Part shown: positions 1 through 8,425 of the stretch, piece after piece | Layout: the number at the start of each line of letters is the position of its first letter | Numbering within the stretch: position 1 is the stretch's first letter | Source of the DNA: JBPCOB01 sp051000715 | Lineage (GTDB): Bacteria; Actinomycetota; Actinomycetes; JALYNC01 | DNA length: 32,628 nucleotides | Direction: 5' to 3' | NCBI GenBank assembly: GCA_051000715.1 | Contig: JBPCOB010000074.1 | Span: 1-32,628, forward strand | Made by a program: the position numbers and the translations under genes | The notes under the pieces: generated by a model | What the model saw: only the letters and a program-made list of their open reading frames with translations | Told to the model about the DNA's origin: nothing | Databases searched by the model: none

Positions 1-2
1 AG

Positions 3-2291
3 GACCCCGACCAGCGCCGCTGGATCCAGGAGCGGGTGGAGAAGTCGCACGCCAAGCCCGAGCGCGGGGAGCAGCTGCGGATCCTCGGCCGGCTCAACGC
101 GGCCGAGGCGTTCGAGTCGTTCCTCCAGACGAAGTACGTCGGCCAGAAGCGGTTCTCGCTCGAAGGCGGCGAGTCGGTCATCCCACTGCTCGACGCCGTG
201 CTCGACGCGGCGGCCCACGACGCCATGGACGAGGTCGTCATCGGGATGCCCCACCGGGGCCGGCTCAACGTGCTGGCCAACATCGTCGGCAAGAGCTACG
301 CCCAGATCTTCCGCGAGTTCGAGGGCAACCTCGACCCCCGTACGGCGCACGGCTCCGGCGACGTCAAGTACCACCTCGGCGCCAAAGGGACCTACTCGGC
401 GTACGACGGGGAGACGGTGCCGGTCTCGCTGGCGAGCAACCCCAGCCACCTCGAGGCGGTCGACCCCGTGCTCGAGGGCATCGCCCGGGCCAAGCAGGAC
501 GTCATCAACCGCGGTGAGGCCGGGTTCACGGTGCTGCCGCTCGCTCTGCACGGGGATGCGGCGTTCGCCGGCCAAGGCGTGGTCGCCGAGACGCTGAACC
601 TCTCCCAGCTGCGCGGCTACCGCACCGGCGGGACCGTGCACGTCGTCGTCAACAACCAGGTCGGCTTCACGACCTCGCCGCTGGCCGCCCGGTCCAGCGT
701 CTACGCGACCGACGTCGCCCGGATGATCCAGGCGCCGATCTTCCATGTGAACGGCGACGACCCCGAGGCCTGCGTGCGGGTGGCCCGGCTGGCATACGAG
801 TTCAGGCAGGAGTTCAAGAAGGACGTCGTCGTCGACATGCTCTGCTACCGCCGGCGCGGCCACTCCGAGGTGGACGAGCCGTCGTTCACCCAGCCGCTGA
901 TGTACGAGCTGATCGACGCCAAGCGCTCGGTGCGCAAGCTCTACACCGAGTCACTCATCGGCCGCGGCGACATCAGCCTCGAGGAGGCCGAGTCGGCGCT
1001 GCGCGACTACCAGGAGCAGCTGGAGAAGGTCTTCGCCGAGACTCGGGACGCCGATCGCGATCGCGGGCCGGTCGACGACGTGCCTTCGGACGACGTACCG
1101 GAGGAGGTGCAGCCGGAGAGCGGTGCGGTGGCCACCTCGATCAGCCGCGAGACCGTCAAGCGGATCGCCGACGCCCAGGTCAACGTGCCACCCGGGTTCA
1201 CCGTGCACCGGCGGCTCCTCCCCCAGCTGCAGCGACGTGCCACGATGGTCGACGAGGACACCATCGACTGGGCCATGGGCGAGACGCTCGCGCTCGGCGC
1301 GCTGCTGCTCGAGGGGCGGCCGGTCCGGCTGGCCGGCCAGGACAGCCGGCGCGGGACCTTCGGCCAGCGGCACGCCGTACTGGTCGATCAGAGGACCGGT
1401 GTGGAGCACACGCCGCTGGCCCACCTCGACGAACAACAGGGCACCTTCTACTGCTACGACTCGCTGCTGTCGGAGTTCGCCGCGATGGGCTTCGAGTACG
1501 GCTACTCCGTGGCCCGGCCCGAGGCGCTGGTGATGTGGGAGGCGCAGTTCGGCGACTTCGTCAACGGCGCGCAGTCGATCGTCGACGAGTTCGTCGCCGC
1601 CGGCGAGGAGAAGTGGGGCCAGAGCTGCGGCGTCACGCTGCTGCTGCCGCACGGCTTCGAGGGCCAGGGGCCGGACCACTCCTCGGGCCGGCTGGAGCGC
1701 TACCTGACCCTGTGCGCCGAGTCCAACATGGTGGTCTCGGTGCCCACGACGCCTGCCAACTACTTCCACCTGCTCCGGCGCCAGGCGCTGGCGCCCGTGC
1801 ACAAGCCGCTGGTCGTCTTCACGCCCAAGTCGATGCTGCGGCTCAAGGCGGCCATCTCGCCGACGGAGGCGTTCACCGCCGGCGGGTTCGCGCCGGTGCT
1901 GCCCGACCCCGAGCCGCCAGCCGCCGAATCGGTTCACCGGCTGGTGCTGTGCACGGGCAAGGTCTACTACGACCTGGCGATCGGCCGACGCAAGCGAGCC
2001 GGGAACGACACCGCCATCGTGCGGGTCGAGCAGCTCTACCCGCTGCCGGTCGACGAGCTGGTCGAGGCGCTGGCGGACTACCCCAACGCCACCGACCTGG
2101 TGTGGGTGCAGGAGGAGCCGGCCAACATGGGCGCCTGGCCCTACATGGCGCTCAACCTGCCGGAGCACCTCGACGGCCGCTTTCAGCTTCGGCGGATCTC
2201 TCGCAAGGCCAGCGCCTCACCCGCGGTTGGCTCCTCGATCGCCCACGAGGCCGAGCAGGTCGCGCTGATCGAGACCGCTCTGGGCGGCTAA
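3..2291 (+). CDS. kgd: Multifunctional 2-oxoglutarate decarboxylase/dehydrogenase E1 (5'-truncated by window)
   Basis: Thiamine-diphosphate enzyme of the TCA cycle that decarboxylates 2-oxoglutarate. The reading frame is open from base 3 and enters mid-protein, so only the E1 part (about 762 residues) is present. In actinomycetes the protein also carries an E2-like N-terminal domain, which would lie upstream of the window. Recognisable E1 motifs are MPHRGRLNVLAN, GSGDVKYHLG, SNPSHLEAVDPV, the ThDP-binding HGDAAFAGQG near base 549, and VNNQVGFTT. The C-terminal half has the transketolase-like segment SRRGTFGQRHAVL and the HGFEGQGPDHSS motif. It ends in TAA at 2289-2291. A small DUF6104 gene follows after 28 bases. 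The identification rests on many collinear family motifs. Confidence 0.95.
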   Translation, partial: DPDQRRWIQERVEKSHAKPERGEQLRILGRLNAAEAFESFLQTKYVGQKRFSLEGGESVIPLLDAVLDAAAHDAMDEVVIGMPHRGRLNVLANIVGKSYAQIFREFEGNLDPRTAHGSGDVKYHLGAKGTYSAYDGETVPVSLASNPSHLEAVDPVLEGIARAKQDVINRGEAGFTVLPLALHGDAAFAGQGVVAETLNLSQLRGYRTGGTVHVVVNNQVGFTTSPLAARSSVYATDVARMIQAPIFHVNGDDPEACVRVARLAYEFRQEFKKDVVVDMLCYRRRGHSEVDEPSFTQPLMYELIDAKRSVRKLYTESLIGRGDISLEEAESALRDYQEQLEKVFAETRDADRDRGPVDDVPSDDVPEEVQPESGAVATSISRETVKRIADAQVNVPPGFTVHRRLLPQLQRRATMVDEDTIDWAMGETLALGALLLEGRPVRLAGQDSRRGTFGQRHAVLVDQRTGVEHTPLAHLDEQQGTFYCYDSLLSEFAAMGFEYGYSVARPEALVMWEAQFGDFVNGAQSIVDEFVAAGEEKWGQSCGVTLLLPHGFEGQGPDHSSGRLERYLTLCAESNMVVSVPTTPANYFHLLRRQALAPVHKPLVVFTPKSMLRLKAAISPTEAFTAGGFAPVLPDPEPPAAESVHRLVLCTGKVYYDLAIGRRKRAGNDTAIVRVEQLYPLPVDELVEALADYPNATDLVWVQEEPANMGAWPYMALNLPEHLDGRFQLRRISRKASASPAVGSSIAHEAEQVALIETALGG

Positions 2292-2319
2292 CCATGTCTT
2301 CCACCGGCCGGGGCTGACC

Positions 2320-2493
2320 GTGTACTTCACCGACCGCGGCATCGAGGAGCTCGAGTCGCGCCGCGGGGTGGAGACGGTGACGCTGGGCTGGCTCGCCGTA
2401 CAGCTGCGCTCCTTCGTCGACGACCATCCGGACTTCGAGACCCCGGTGGACCGGCTGGCCACCTGGTTGGCCCGGCTCGACGACGACGACTGA
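2320..2493 (+). CDS. DUF6104 family small protein
   Basis: A 57-residue acidic protein starting at GTG (VYFTDRGIEELESRRG...) and ending in a run of four aspartates before TGA. It contains the hallmark opening YFTDRGIEEL and a central VTLGWLAVQLRSFVD. I recall this as the short actinobacterial DUF6104 family, which often sits just downstream of kgd. The gene begins 28 bases after kgd and is probably co-transcribed. It is too short for many gene finders. Its function is unknown; the position suggests, but does not prove, a link to the 2-oxoglutarate dehydrogenase complex. Confidence 0.8.
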   Translation: MYFTDRGIEELESRRGVETVTLGWLAVQLRSFVDDHPDFETPVDRLATWLARLDDDD

Positions 2494-2544
2494 CTGACGC
2501 CGGGTTCCAGTCGGCGCCGCCCGGCCCGCCACCGGCTCTCAAAC

Positions 2545-2611
2545 GGCGATCGTTGTGACGTCCGCAGCAGGAAATCGCCGAAACCCTCAGGCGGATCTCA
2601 CAACGATCGCC
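2545..2611 (+). repeat. Palindromic interspersed element, copy A
   Basis: Inverted arms GGCGATCGTTGTGA and TCACAACGATCGCC pair perfectly over 14 bases. They continue inward with TCCGC / GCGGA after a 2-base mismatch and enclose a 25-base loop. The distance from CGATCG to CGATCG is 63 bp. The same element recurs at 3646, 16741 and, inverted, at 30869. It lies in the gap between DUF6104 and the broken AbiEi/DUF559 gene. One frame through it has no stop and reads IVVTSAAGNRR...LTTI. There is no T-tract, so it is not an ordinary terminator. Confidence 0.9.
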
Positions 2612-2709
2612 CGCACCGGCCGGCGGTCGCCCCGTGCACAGGCCGAGAGCTGTCCCCAGATGGCGGGGCGATCGGCCCTGCGGACGAAGCGCTGGGTCAG
2701 GGTGGCCGG

Positions 2710-3626
2710 GTGCGAAGCGAGATCCGACGCCTCCTCGACCGCAACGGCGGCATCGTACGGCGTGCTGACCTCACCGCGGCGGTCCCCAAGCACGTCGTCG
2801 ACTGGGCTCTGACATCCGGCCAGGTGGTGCGGGTCGCGCCGGAGGTCTACGCCGACCCGGCCGTCCTCGGCCAGCCGATGACCACGCTTCGAACGGCGCT
2901 GCGGTACGGCGGCGAGAACGCGGCGCTGAGCCACACGACCGGCCTGTCGCTCTGGGAGCTACCGCTGCCCCCGGGACTGCCGGTTCACCTGATGACGGAT
3001 TCCCGACAGCTCCACGTCGACCCGTCCAGCGTCGTGCACCGCGACGCGGCTTCCGCGCCGAGCCGCCGCTGGTCGTCTCCCGGGCCGGGCTGGCCGTCGT
3101 ACGGCTGGAGAACTGCCTCGTGGACAGTTGGCCGCTGCTGACAGGTTTCGCGCGGCAGGCGCCCCTCATTGCCGCCGTCCAGCAGCGCCTCACCACCGCG
3201 GCGCGTGTCCGGGCGGCCGCAGTGGACGCTACGCGGCTGGCCGGGCGAGCATCCCTGCTGAGCCTTGCCGACCTGCTGGCGTCCGGATGCCACAGCGAGC
3301 TCGAGCTCTGGGGCTTCCGGCACGTGTTCGCCCACCCGATGCTGCCCCCGGCACAGCAGCAGCTACCGGTACGTCTCGGCAACCGACTCGTGTACCTCGA
3401 TATCGCCTACCCCGACCAGATGGTCGATGTCGAGCTCGATGGTTCCCGTTACCACTTCGGCGACGACCAGCGTGAGCAGGACATGCGCCGCGACGCTGCC
3501 CTCGTCGCTGCCGGCTGGCTGGTGGTCCGCTTCTCCCATCGCCGCTTGCACCAGGAGCCGGACGCCGTACGCCGGGAGGTCCTCGCCACGCTGGAGGTGC
3601 GTCGGCGTCAGCTGCGGATCGCCTAG
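2710..3626 (+). pseudogene. AbiEi-like antitoxin domain / DUF559 nuclease-fold protein, frameshifted
   Basis: The first frame (GTG at 2710) gives a winged-helix AbiEi-type N-terminus: LLDRNGGIVRRADL, VVRVAPEVYADP, ALSHTTGLSLW. Near 3043-3055 the homology moves to another frame, which gives EPPLVVSRAGLAVVRLENCLVDSW and then a DUF559 (Vsr/restriction-like) C-terminus: SELELWGF, YLDIAYPDQMVDVELDG, AGWLVVRFSHRRL. Going from one frame to the other requires one missing base, or two extra. Together the halves give about 305 residues, normal for this abundant actinobacterial solo family. The gene is flanked by repeat copies A and B in the same orientation. It could be a sequencing error; otherwise the gene is inactivated. 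Family members may relate to phage defence, but their function is not established. Confidence 0.8.
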
Positions 3627-3645
3627 CACTGGCCGGCCTCTTGGC

Positions 3646-3706
3646 AGTCATTGTGACCTCAGCCAGAGGGGTCGCCCGAAAGCTCAGGCGGACGTCACAA
3701 CGATCG
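3646..3706 (+). repeat. Palindromic interspersed element, copy B (diverged)
   Basis: Shares TTGTGAC, the loop segment CCGAAA-CTCAGGCGGA and the right arm GTCACAACGATCG with copy A, in the same orientation. Its left arm has decayed (AGTCATTGTGA) and its loop is one base shorter, so unlike the other three copies it is not a multiple of three in length. It lies 19 bases after the stop of the AbiEi/DUF559 pseudogene. Confidence 0.85.
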
Positions 3707-3750
3707 GGCAGCCGACTGGGGGCAGGGATCGAAAGGCGGCGGCGTACGGC

Positions 3751-4719
3751 TCAGAGCGTGAAGACGACCTTGCCGAAGACGTCGCCCGCGGCCATCCGGG
3801 CGAACCCCTCTCGCGCCCGCGCCAGCGGCAGCACCGAGTCGATCACCGGGCGTACCCCGCTGACCTCGCAGAACCGCAGCAGTCGCTCCAGCTCGTCGCG
3901 GGTTCCCATGGTCGAGCCAGCCACCTTCAGCTGGAGGAAGAAGACCCGGCTCAGGTCGGCACCTGGGTCCGCTCCACTGGTTGCGCCCGCCACCACCACG
4001 GTGCCCCCCGGGCGCAGCGCCTTGAGCGAGTGCGACCAGGTGGCCTTGCCCACGGTCTCGATCACGGCGTCGACCCGTTCCGGCAGTCGGGCACCGGGCT
4101 CGAACGCCTCGTGCGCCCCCAGCTCGAGCGCCCGCCGGCGCTTGTCCTCCGTCCGGCTGGTCACGTAGACCCGCATGCCGGCCGCCCGAGCCAGGATGAT
4201 CGCCGCGGTGGCGACGCCGCCGCCGGCCCCCTGCACCAGCACCCGCCCGCCCGGCTCCAGTCCCGAGCGGGTAAACAGCATCCGGTACGCCGTGAGCCAG
4301 GCGGTCGGCAGGCAGGCCGCCTCCTCGAAGGAGAGCGCGGCGGGCTTGGGGACCAGGTTCCGCCGGGGTACGGCGACCCGCTCGGCGAAGGTGCCGTCGT
4401 ACCGCTCGGAGAGCAGCGACCGCTTCGAATCCAGCGTCTCGTCGCCGCCGCCGGCGGTTGGATCGCCGATCACCGCATGGACCACGACGGAGTTGCCGTC
4501 CTCGTCGACGCCGGCGCCGTCGCAGCCGAGCACGATCGGCAGCCGGGCCGGGTCGATCCCGACGCCCCGCAGCGTCCAGACGTCATGGTGGTTGAGCGAG
4601 ACCGTGCGCAGCTCAACCGTGGTCCAGCCGTCCGGCACGGAGGGTTCCGGGCGGTCGCCGATCTCCAGCCCGGCCAACGGGTCGTCGGGCTCGATGCGTG
4701 CGGCGGTGACGGCCAGCAT
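3751..4719 (-). CDS. MDR-superfamily zinc-binding dehydrogenase / quinone oxidoreductase-like
   Basis: A 322-residue medium-chain dehydrogenase/reductase. The GroES-like half contains TVSLNHHDVWTLRG and LPIVLGCDGAG. The Rossmann half contains VLVQGAGGGVATAAI for NAD(P)H binding, followed by YVTSRTEDKRRRALELGA. The C-terminus ends in GKVVFTL, typical of the quinone oxidoreductase-like group. I do not see the cysteine cluster of a structural zinc site. The start is ATG at 4719, preceded six bases upstream by a TATGGT -10-like hexamer, which suggests a leaderless transcript. It is divergent from the amino acid importer. The substrate cannot be predicted. Confidence 0.88.
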   Translation of the reverse strand: MLAVTAARIEPDDPLAGLEIGDRPEPSVPDGWTTVELRTVSLNHHDVWTLRGVGIDPARLPIVLGCDGAGVDEDGNSVVVHAVIGDPTAGGGDETLDSKRSLLSERYDGTFAERVAVPRRNLVPKPAALSFEEAACLPTAWLTAYRMLFTRSGLEPGGRVLVQGAGGGVATAAIILARAAGMRVYVTSRTEDKRRRALELGAHEAFEPGARLPERVDAVIETVGKATWSHSLKALRPGGTVVVAGATSGADPGADLSRVFFLQLKVAGSTMGTRDELERLLRFCEVSGVRPVIDSVLPLARAREGFARMAAGDVFGKVVFTL

Positions 4720-4725
4720 CCGGGC

Positions 4726-4731
4726 ACCATA
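4726..4731 (-). promoter_or_regulatory. Putative -10 element for a leaderless transcript
   Basis: TATGGT read on the minus strand, separated by exactly six bases from the ATG at 4719. Similar TANNNT-N6/7-start arrangements precede the genes at 11914, 20838 and 29871, and none of these has a convincing ribosome-binding site at the usual distance. The -35 region is not recognisable. This is inference from spacing only. Confidence 0.4.
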
Positions 4732-4791
4732 GCCGCCGAATGCGTGCGGGCTAGATTGTCGACCCAGCAGCGCCCTCCAAAGGAGGCTCCC

Positions 4792-5700
4792 ATGCAGATC
4801 ACCTTCCGGCGCCAGAGCCTCATCGGCGCCCTGGCGCTCACCCTCGCCATGCTCGCCGCCGGTTGCGGCGACTCCAACAACACCTCCACGGGTGGCACCG
4901 CGTCCAAGGACAAGCAAGGCAACGCCCTTGCGGCCAAGCTCCCGGCGAACATCCGCTCGGCCGGCACGATCAAGGTCGGCTCCGACGTCGCATACGCGCC
5001 GGTGGAGTTCTTCGACACCGACGGCAGCACCATCATCGGCATCGATCCCGACCTCGCGAAGGCGATGGGCGACAAGCTGGGCGTGAAGTTCCAGTTCACC
5101 AACGCCACCTTCGACGGTCTCATCCCGGCGGTGCGGTCCAAGCGGTTCGACATCGTGATGTCGGCCATGAGTGACACGAAGAAGCGTCAGGCCGAGCTCG
5201 ACTTCGTCGACTACTTCAACGCCGGTACGTCGATCCTGGTCAAGAAGGGCAACCCGGACAACATCAACGGCCTTGACGACCTCTGCGGCAAGACGGTGGC
5301 CCTGCAGCGCGGCACCACCCAGGAGGACGTCGCCAAGGCGCAGCAGGCCAAGTGCACCGCGGCCGGCAAGGGACCCATCAAGGTGCTGACCTTCGACAAG
5401 GACACCGACGCCCTGCTGCAGATCAAGGGCGGTCGGGCGGTGGCCGACATGAATGACTTCCCGGTGGCGGCGTACAACGCCAAGACCTCCGGCGGCGGCA
5501 AGGACTTCGAGGTCGTCGGGGAGCAGATCGAGGCCGGTCCCTATGGCATCGGTATTCGCCAGGAGGACACCCAGCTGCGCGATGCCATCCAGGCGGCGCT
5601 CAAGGCCGTCATCGCCGATGGCAGCTACGACAAGGTGCTGGAGAAGTGGAACGTCACCAAGGGAGCGCTGAAGACGGCTGCCATCAACGGCGGCTCCTGA
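4792..5700 (+). CDS. Amino acid ABC transporter substrate-binding lipoprotein
   Basis: A 302-residue family-3 extracellular solute-binding protein. A strong AAAGGAGG (4779-4786) precedes the ATG. The N-terminus is a lipoprotein signal peptide with lipobox A22-A23-G24-C25, so Cys25 should be lipidated and the mature protein anchored outside the membrane. The mature part shows IKVGSDVAYAPVEF, GIDPDLAKAMGDKLG, FDGLIPAVRSKRFDIVMSAMSDT and YGIGIRQED, all typical of the polar amino acid binders. Permease and ATPase genes follow immediately. The ligand is probably a polar amino acid; the exact one is not evident. Confidence 0.93.
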   Translation: MQITFRRQSLIGALALTLAMLAAGCGDSNNTSTGGTASKDKQGNALAAKLPANIRSAGTIKVGSDVAYAPVEFFDTDGSTIIGIDPDLAKAMGDKLGVKFQFTNATFDGLIPAVRSKRFDIVMSAMSDTKKRQAELDFVDYFNAGTSILVKKGNPDNINGLDDLCGKTVALQRGTTQEDVAKAQQAKCTAAGKGPIKVLTFDKDTDALLQIKGGRAVADMNDFPVAAYNAKTSGGGKDFEVVGEQIEAGPYGIGIRQEDTQLRDAIQAALKAVIADGSYDKVLEKWNVTKGALKTAAINGGS

Positions 5701-5713
5701 CCGGGAGGCAGGG

Positions 5714-6673
5714 ATGGCCTCCGGCGACAGCGCGGCTCTGCGCCCGGGCACGTCGACCGGAACCCGCCGGACGGAGGCCGTCGTCGCCGTGCCGGTGCGG
5801 CACTGGGGCCGCTACGTCTCCGCCGCCATCGTGGTGGGGCTGCTGGTGGCCCTGGGGATCGCGCTGTCGAAGGCGAAGATCCAGTACGCCAGCATCCCGA
5901 AGTTCCTGACCTCGCGGGTCGTCCTCGACGGCCTGCGCACCACCCTGGTGATCTCTGTCACCGCCCAGGCGGTCGGGATCGCGCTCGGAGTCCTCTTCGC
6001 GGTGATGCGGCTGTCGAAGAACCCCGTCGTCAGCTCGGTCGCCTGGTTCTACATCTGGTTCTTCCGCGGTACGCCGGTGCTGGTGCAGCTGGTCTTCTGG
6101 TTCAACCTCGCGCTGGTCTTCCAGACCTTCACGATCCCGGTGCCGTTCACCGACCTGGCGATCTTCAGCAAGCCGATGAACGACTTCATGACCCCGTTCA
6201 CGGCCGCGCTGCTCGGCCTCGGCCTGAACGAGGGCGCCTACATGGCCGAGATCGTCCGCGCCGGCATCATCTCGGTCGACGAGGGACAGACGGAGGCGGC
6301 CGCGGCGCTGGGCATGACCTCGACCCAGACCATGCGCCGGGTGGTGCTCCCGCAGGCGATGCGGGTGATCATCCCGCCGACCGGCAACGAGTTCATCAAC
6401 ATGCTCAAGACGTCGTCCCTGGCGGCCGTCGTGCTGCTCGGCGAGCTCTTCCGCGCGGCCCAGAACATCTACTCGAGCAACCTGCAGACGATCGAGCTGC
6501 TGATTGTGATCAGCATTTGGTATCTCGTCCTGACGACGATCGCCAGCATCATCCAGTACTACATCGAACGCCGGTTCTCCCGCGGCTCGAGCCGCGACCT
6601 GCCGCGGACGGCGCTGCAGCGGATCGCGGCCAACGTGTTGAGCTTGCGGCGACCGGGAGGGGGCGACGTATGA
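5714..6673 (+). CDS. Amino acid ABC transporter permease (HisMQ/GlnP family)
   Basis: A 319-residue integral membrane protein with a positively charged N-terminus and about five hydrophobic segments: AAIVVGLLVALGIAL, TLVISVTAQAVGIALGVLFAVM, AWFYIWFFRGTPVLVQLVFW, FTAALLGLGLNEGAYMAEIV and the C-terminal IELLIVISIWYLVLTTIASI. The cytoplasmic EAA loop, which couples to the ATPase, reads EAAAALGMTSTQTMRRVVLPQA. It starts 13 bases after the binding-protein gene and overlaps the ATPase start by ATGA, which indicates one operon. The single permease is probably a homodimer in the complex. Confidence 0.94.
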   Translation: MASGDSAALRPGTSTGTRRTEAVVAVPVRHWGRYVSAAIVVGLLVALGIALSKAKIQYASIPKFLTSRVVLDGLRTTLVISVTAQAVGIALGVLFAVMRLSKNPVVSSVAWFYIWFFRGTPVLVQLVFWFNLALVFQTFTIPVPFTDLAIFSKPMNDFMTPFTAALLGLGLNEGAYMAEIVRAGIISVDEGQTEAAAALGMTSTQTMRRVVLPQAMRVIIPPTGNEFINMLKTSSLAAVVLLGELFRAAQNIYSSNLQTIELLIVISIWYLVLTTIASIIQYYIERRFSRGSSRDLPRTALQRIAANVLSLRRPGGGDV

Positions 6674-7437
6674 GCACCGCCATGGTGCGCGCCGAGGCGG
6701 TCCACAAGGCGTTCGGCCGGCTGGAGGTGCTCAAGGGCATCGACCTCGAGGTCGCGCCGGGCGAGGTGATGTGCCTGATCGGACCCTCTGGCTCGGGCAA
6801 GAGCACGTTCCTGCGCTGCATCAATCACCTCGAGAACGTCGACGCCGGCCGGCTCTACGTCGACGGGGAGCTGGTCGGCTACCGGGAGGCTGGGGGCAAG
6901 ATCCACGAGCTGCGGGAGCGGGAGGTGGCCAGGAAGCGGGCCCAGATCGGCATGGTGTTCCAGCGGTTCAACCTCTTCCCGCACATGACCGCGCTCGGCA
7001 ACGTGATCGAGGCGCCGATCAAGGTCAAGAAGGAGTCGAAGGCGGCGGCCGTCGAACGCGGCCGCAAGCTGCTAGACCGGGTCGGCCTGGGCGACAAGCA
7101 CAGCGCCTACCCCAACCAGCTCTCCGGCGGCCAGCAGCAGCGGGTCGGCATCGCCCGGGCGCTGGCGCTGTTGTCGAAGATCATGCTCTTCGACGAGCCG
7201 ACCTCGGCGCTCGATCCGGAGCTGGTCGGCGAGGTCCTCGATGTCATGCGCGGGCTTGCCGAGGACGGCATGACGATGGTCGTGGTCACCCACGAGATGG
7301 GCTTCGCCCGAGAGGTCGGCGACTCCGTGGTCTTCATGGACGACGGCGCGGTGGTGGAGTCGGGGGCCCCCGGAGAGGTGTTGACGCGGCCCCAGCACGA
7401 GCGGACCCGGTCCTTCCTGCGCAAGGTGCTCGTCTAA
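6670..7437 (+). CDS. Amino acid ABC transporter ATP-binding protein
   Basis: A 255-residue ATPase that powers the importer encoded just upstream. It has Walker A GPSGSGKST (38-46), Q-loop VFQRFNLFPH, signature LSGGQQQR (151-158), Walker B IMLFDEPTSALDPE and the H-loop VVTHEMGFA. A short insertion rich in charged residues (about 70-92) lies between Walker A and the Q-loop, as in several actinobacterial amino acid ATPases. The ATG at 6670 overlaps the permease stop (ATGA). The frame is open further upstream, but that part lies within the permease gene and is not expected to be translated. Confidence 0.95.
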   Translation: MSTAMVRAEAVHKAFGRLEVLKGIDLEVAPGEVMCLIGPSGSGKSTFLRCINHLENVDAGRLYVDGELVGYREAGGKIHELREREVARKRAQIGMVFQRFNLFPHMTALGNVIEAPIKVKKESKAAAVERGRKLLDRVGLGDKHSAYPNQLSGGQQQRVGIARALALLSKIMLFDEPTSALDPELVGEVLDVMRGLAEDGMTMVVVTHEMGFAREVGDSVVFMDDGAVVESGAPGEVLTRPQHERTRSFLRKVLV

Positions 7438-7448
7438 GGTCGCGCGTC

Positions 7449-8057
7449 GTGGAGGTCCGCGCGCTGCCGATCAGCGGTGCCTGGCTGTGTACCCCTCGGC
7501 AGTTCACCGACGACCGCGGTGTGTTCCTGGAATGGTTCCGCGCCGACAAGCTGGCCGCGGCGACCGGGCACCGGCTCACCGTCGCCCAGGCCAACCACTC
7601 ATTGTCGCGCCGCGGCACGCTGCGCGGGATCCACTTCGCCGACGTGCCGCCGGGGCAGGCCAAGTACGTCTACTGTGCCGCCGGCGCGGTTCTCGATGTC
7701 GTGGTCGACCTGCGCACCGGCTCGCCGACGTACGGCGATTGGCATGCCGAGCGGCTCGACGCCAGCGACCGGCGTGGCCTGTACCTCGCGGAGGGGCTCG
7801 GACACGCCTTTCTGGCCCTAAGCGACCGGGCCACCCTGGTCTACCTGTGCTCCACGCCGTACGCGCCCGAGCGCGAGCACGAGGTGCATCCGCTCGACCC
7901 CGGGATCGGCATCGAGTGGCCGGTCGAGGGTGACCCACTGCTCTCGGCCAAGGACGCGGGGGCGCCCACGCTCGAGGAGGCGCGCACCGCGGCGCTGCTG
8001 CCGGCGTACGCCGAGTGCCAGGCGTTCTACCGGCGCCACCGCACCGGCGGCCAGTAG
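7449..8057 (+). CDS. dTDP-4-dehydrorhamnose 3,5-epimerase family protein
   Basis: A 202-residue cupin of the RmlC family, which epimerises dTDP-4-keto-6-deoxyglucose on the way to dTDP-L-rhamnose or related sugars. Family motifs present are DDRGVFLEWF (21-30), QANHSLSRRGTLRGIHF with the expected catalytic His62, GAVLDVVVDLRTGSPTYG (79-96), and GLGHAFLALS. The first motif is usually QDN and reads QAN here. It starts with GTG 11 bases after the ABC ATPase stop. No other dTDP-sugar gene is in the window, so its pathway partners must be elsewhere. Its last 31 bases overlap the convergent sodX. Confidence 0.88.
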   Translation: MEVRALPISGAWLCTPRQFTDDRGVFLEWFRADKLAAATGHRLTVAQANHSLSRRGTLRGIHFADVPPGQAKYVYCAAGAVLDVVVDLRTGSPTYGDWHAERLDASDRRGLYLAEGLGHAFLALSDRATLVYLCSTPYAPEREHEVHPLDPGIGIEWPVEGDPLLSAKDAGAPTLEEARTAALLPAYAECQAFYRRHRTGGQ

Positions 8058-8338
8058 CGCCAGACCACCCGGCCGACGAGGTCGGCCGCGCTCACCGCGC
8101 CGAAGACCCGGCTGTCGTCGCTGGCCACTGAGTTGTCCCCGGCGAGCCACCACCGCCCGTCGGATACTCGTTGCACCCGCTTCACGACCATGAGGAGCGG
8201 GCGGTCCGGGCGGCGGACGACCACGAGGTCGCCTTCGCGAACCGGACCACGCCGACGGATCAGCAGCTGATCACCGGGCAGCAGCGTGGGAACCATGGAC
8301 AGGCCGGTGGCGGTGACCCGTTGCCACCCCAAGACCAC
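8027..8338 (-). CDS. sodX: Nickel-type superoxide dismutase maturation peptidase (S26 family)
   Basis: A 103-residue signal-peptidase-like serine protease. It has the catalytic Ser box GLSMVPTLLPGDQLL (Ser14), the Lys box LLMVVKRV (Lys53) and box E LAGDNSVASDDSRVFG. There is no hydrophobic N-terminal anchor with the GTG start at 8338, which a GGGAGG stretch precedes. The frame stays open upstream, but that part lies opposite sodN and is not plausible. It is transcribed away from sodN with an 87-base intergenic region. This arrangement is the known context of the peptidase that removes the SodN propeptide and exposes the nickel-binding histidine. The family assignment therefore rests on both motifs and neighbour. 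Confidence 0.88.
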   Translation of the reverse strand: MVLGWQRVTATGLSMVPTLLPGDQLLIRRRGPVREGDLVVVRRPDRPLLMVVKRVQRVSDGRWWLAGDNSVASDDSRVFGAVSAADLVGRVVWRYWPPVRWRR

Positions 8339-8425
8339 CCCGCCTCCCCGTGCACGCCTGCGAGCCCGGAGGGTAGTGTCGCCAACCGACCCGGACCCAC
8401 CTGCCACGCTCTGGAAGGACCGCCG

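Noticed and set aside
951..2168. Long open frame on the minus strand opposite kgd
   Set aside because: It mirrors the codon periodicity of a very GC-rich gene; its residue composition (Arg/Gly/Val/His-rich) has no recognisable domain, and kgd on the other strand is certain.
2545..2611. Repeat copies read as rho-independent terminators
   Set aside because: No T-tract follows any copy, the loop sequence is conserved between distant sites, and one copy is inside a gene.
2555..2812. A short plus-strand coding frame starting in repeat copy A (MTSAAGNRRN...)
   Set aside because: It is created by the stop-free frame of the repeat and then runs into the shadow of the AbiEi-like gene; it has no ribosome site.
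2545..3706. TTGTGA/TCACAA arms read as CRP operators, or the pair of repeats as a CRISPR array
   Set aside because: The half-sites in each copy are about 40 bases apart rather than six, and the units are not regularly spaced; only two are within 1.1 kb and they diverge.
4720..5751. Extension of the oxidoreductase frame opposite the binding-protein gene
   Set aside because: The lipoprotein signal, ribosome site and family motifs on the plus strand are decisive, and the oxidoreductase has a normal start at 4719.
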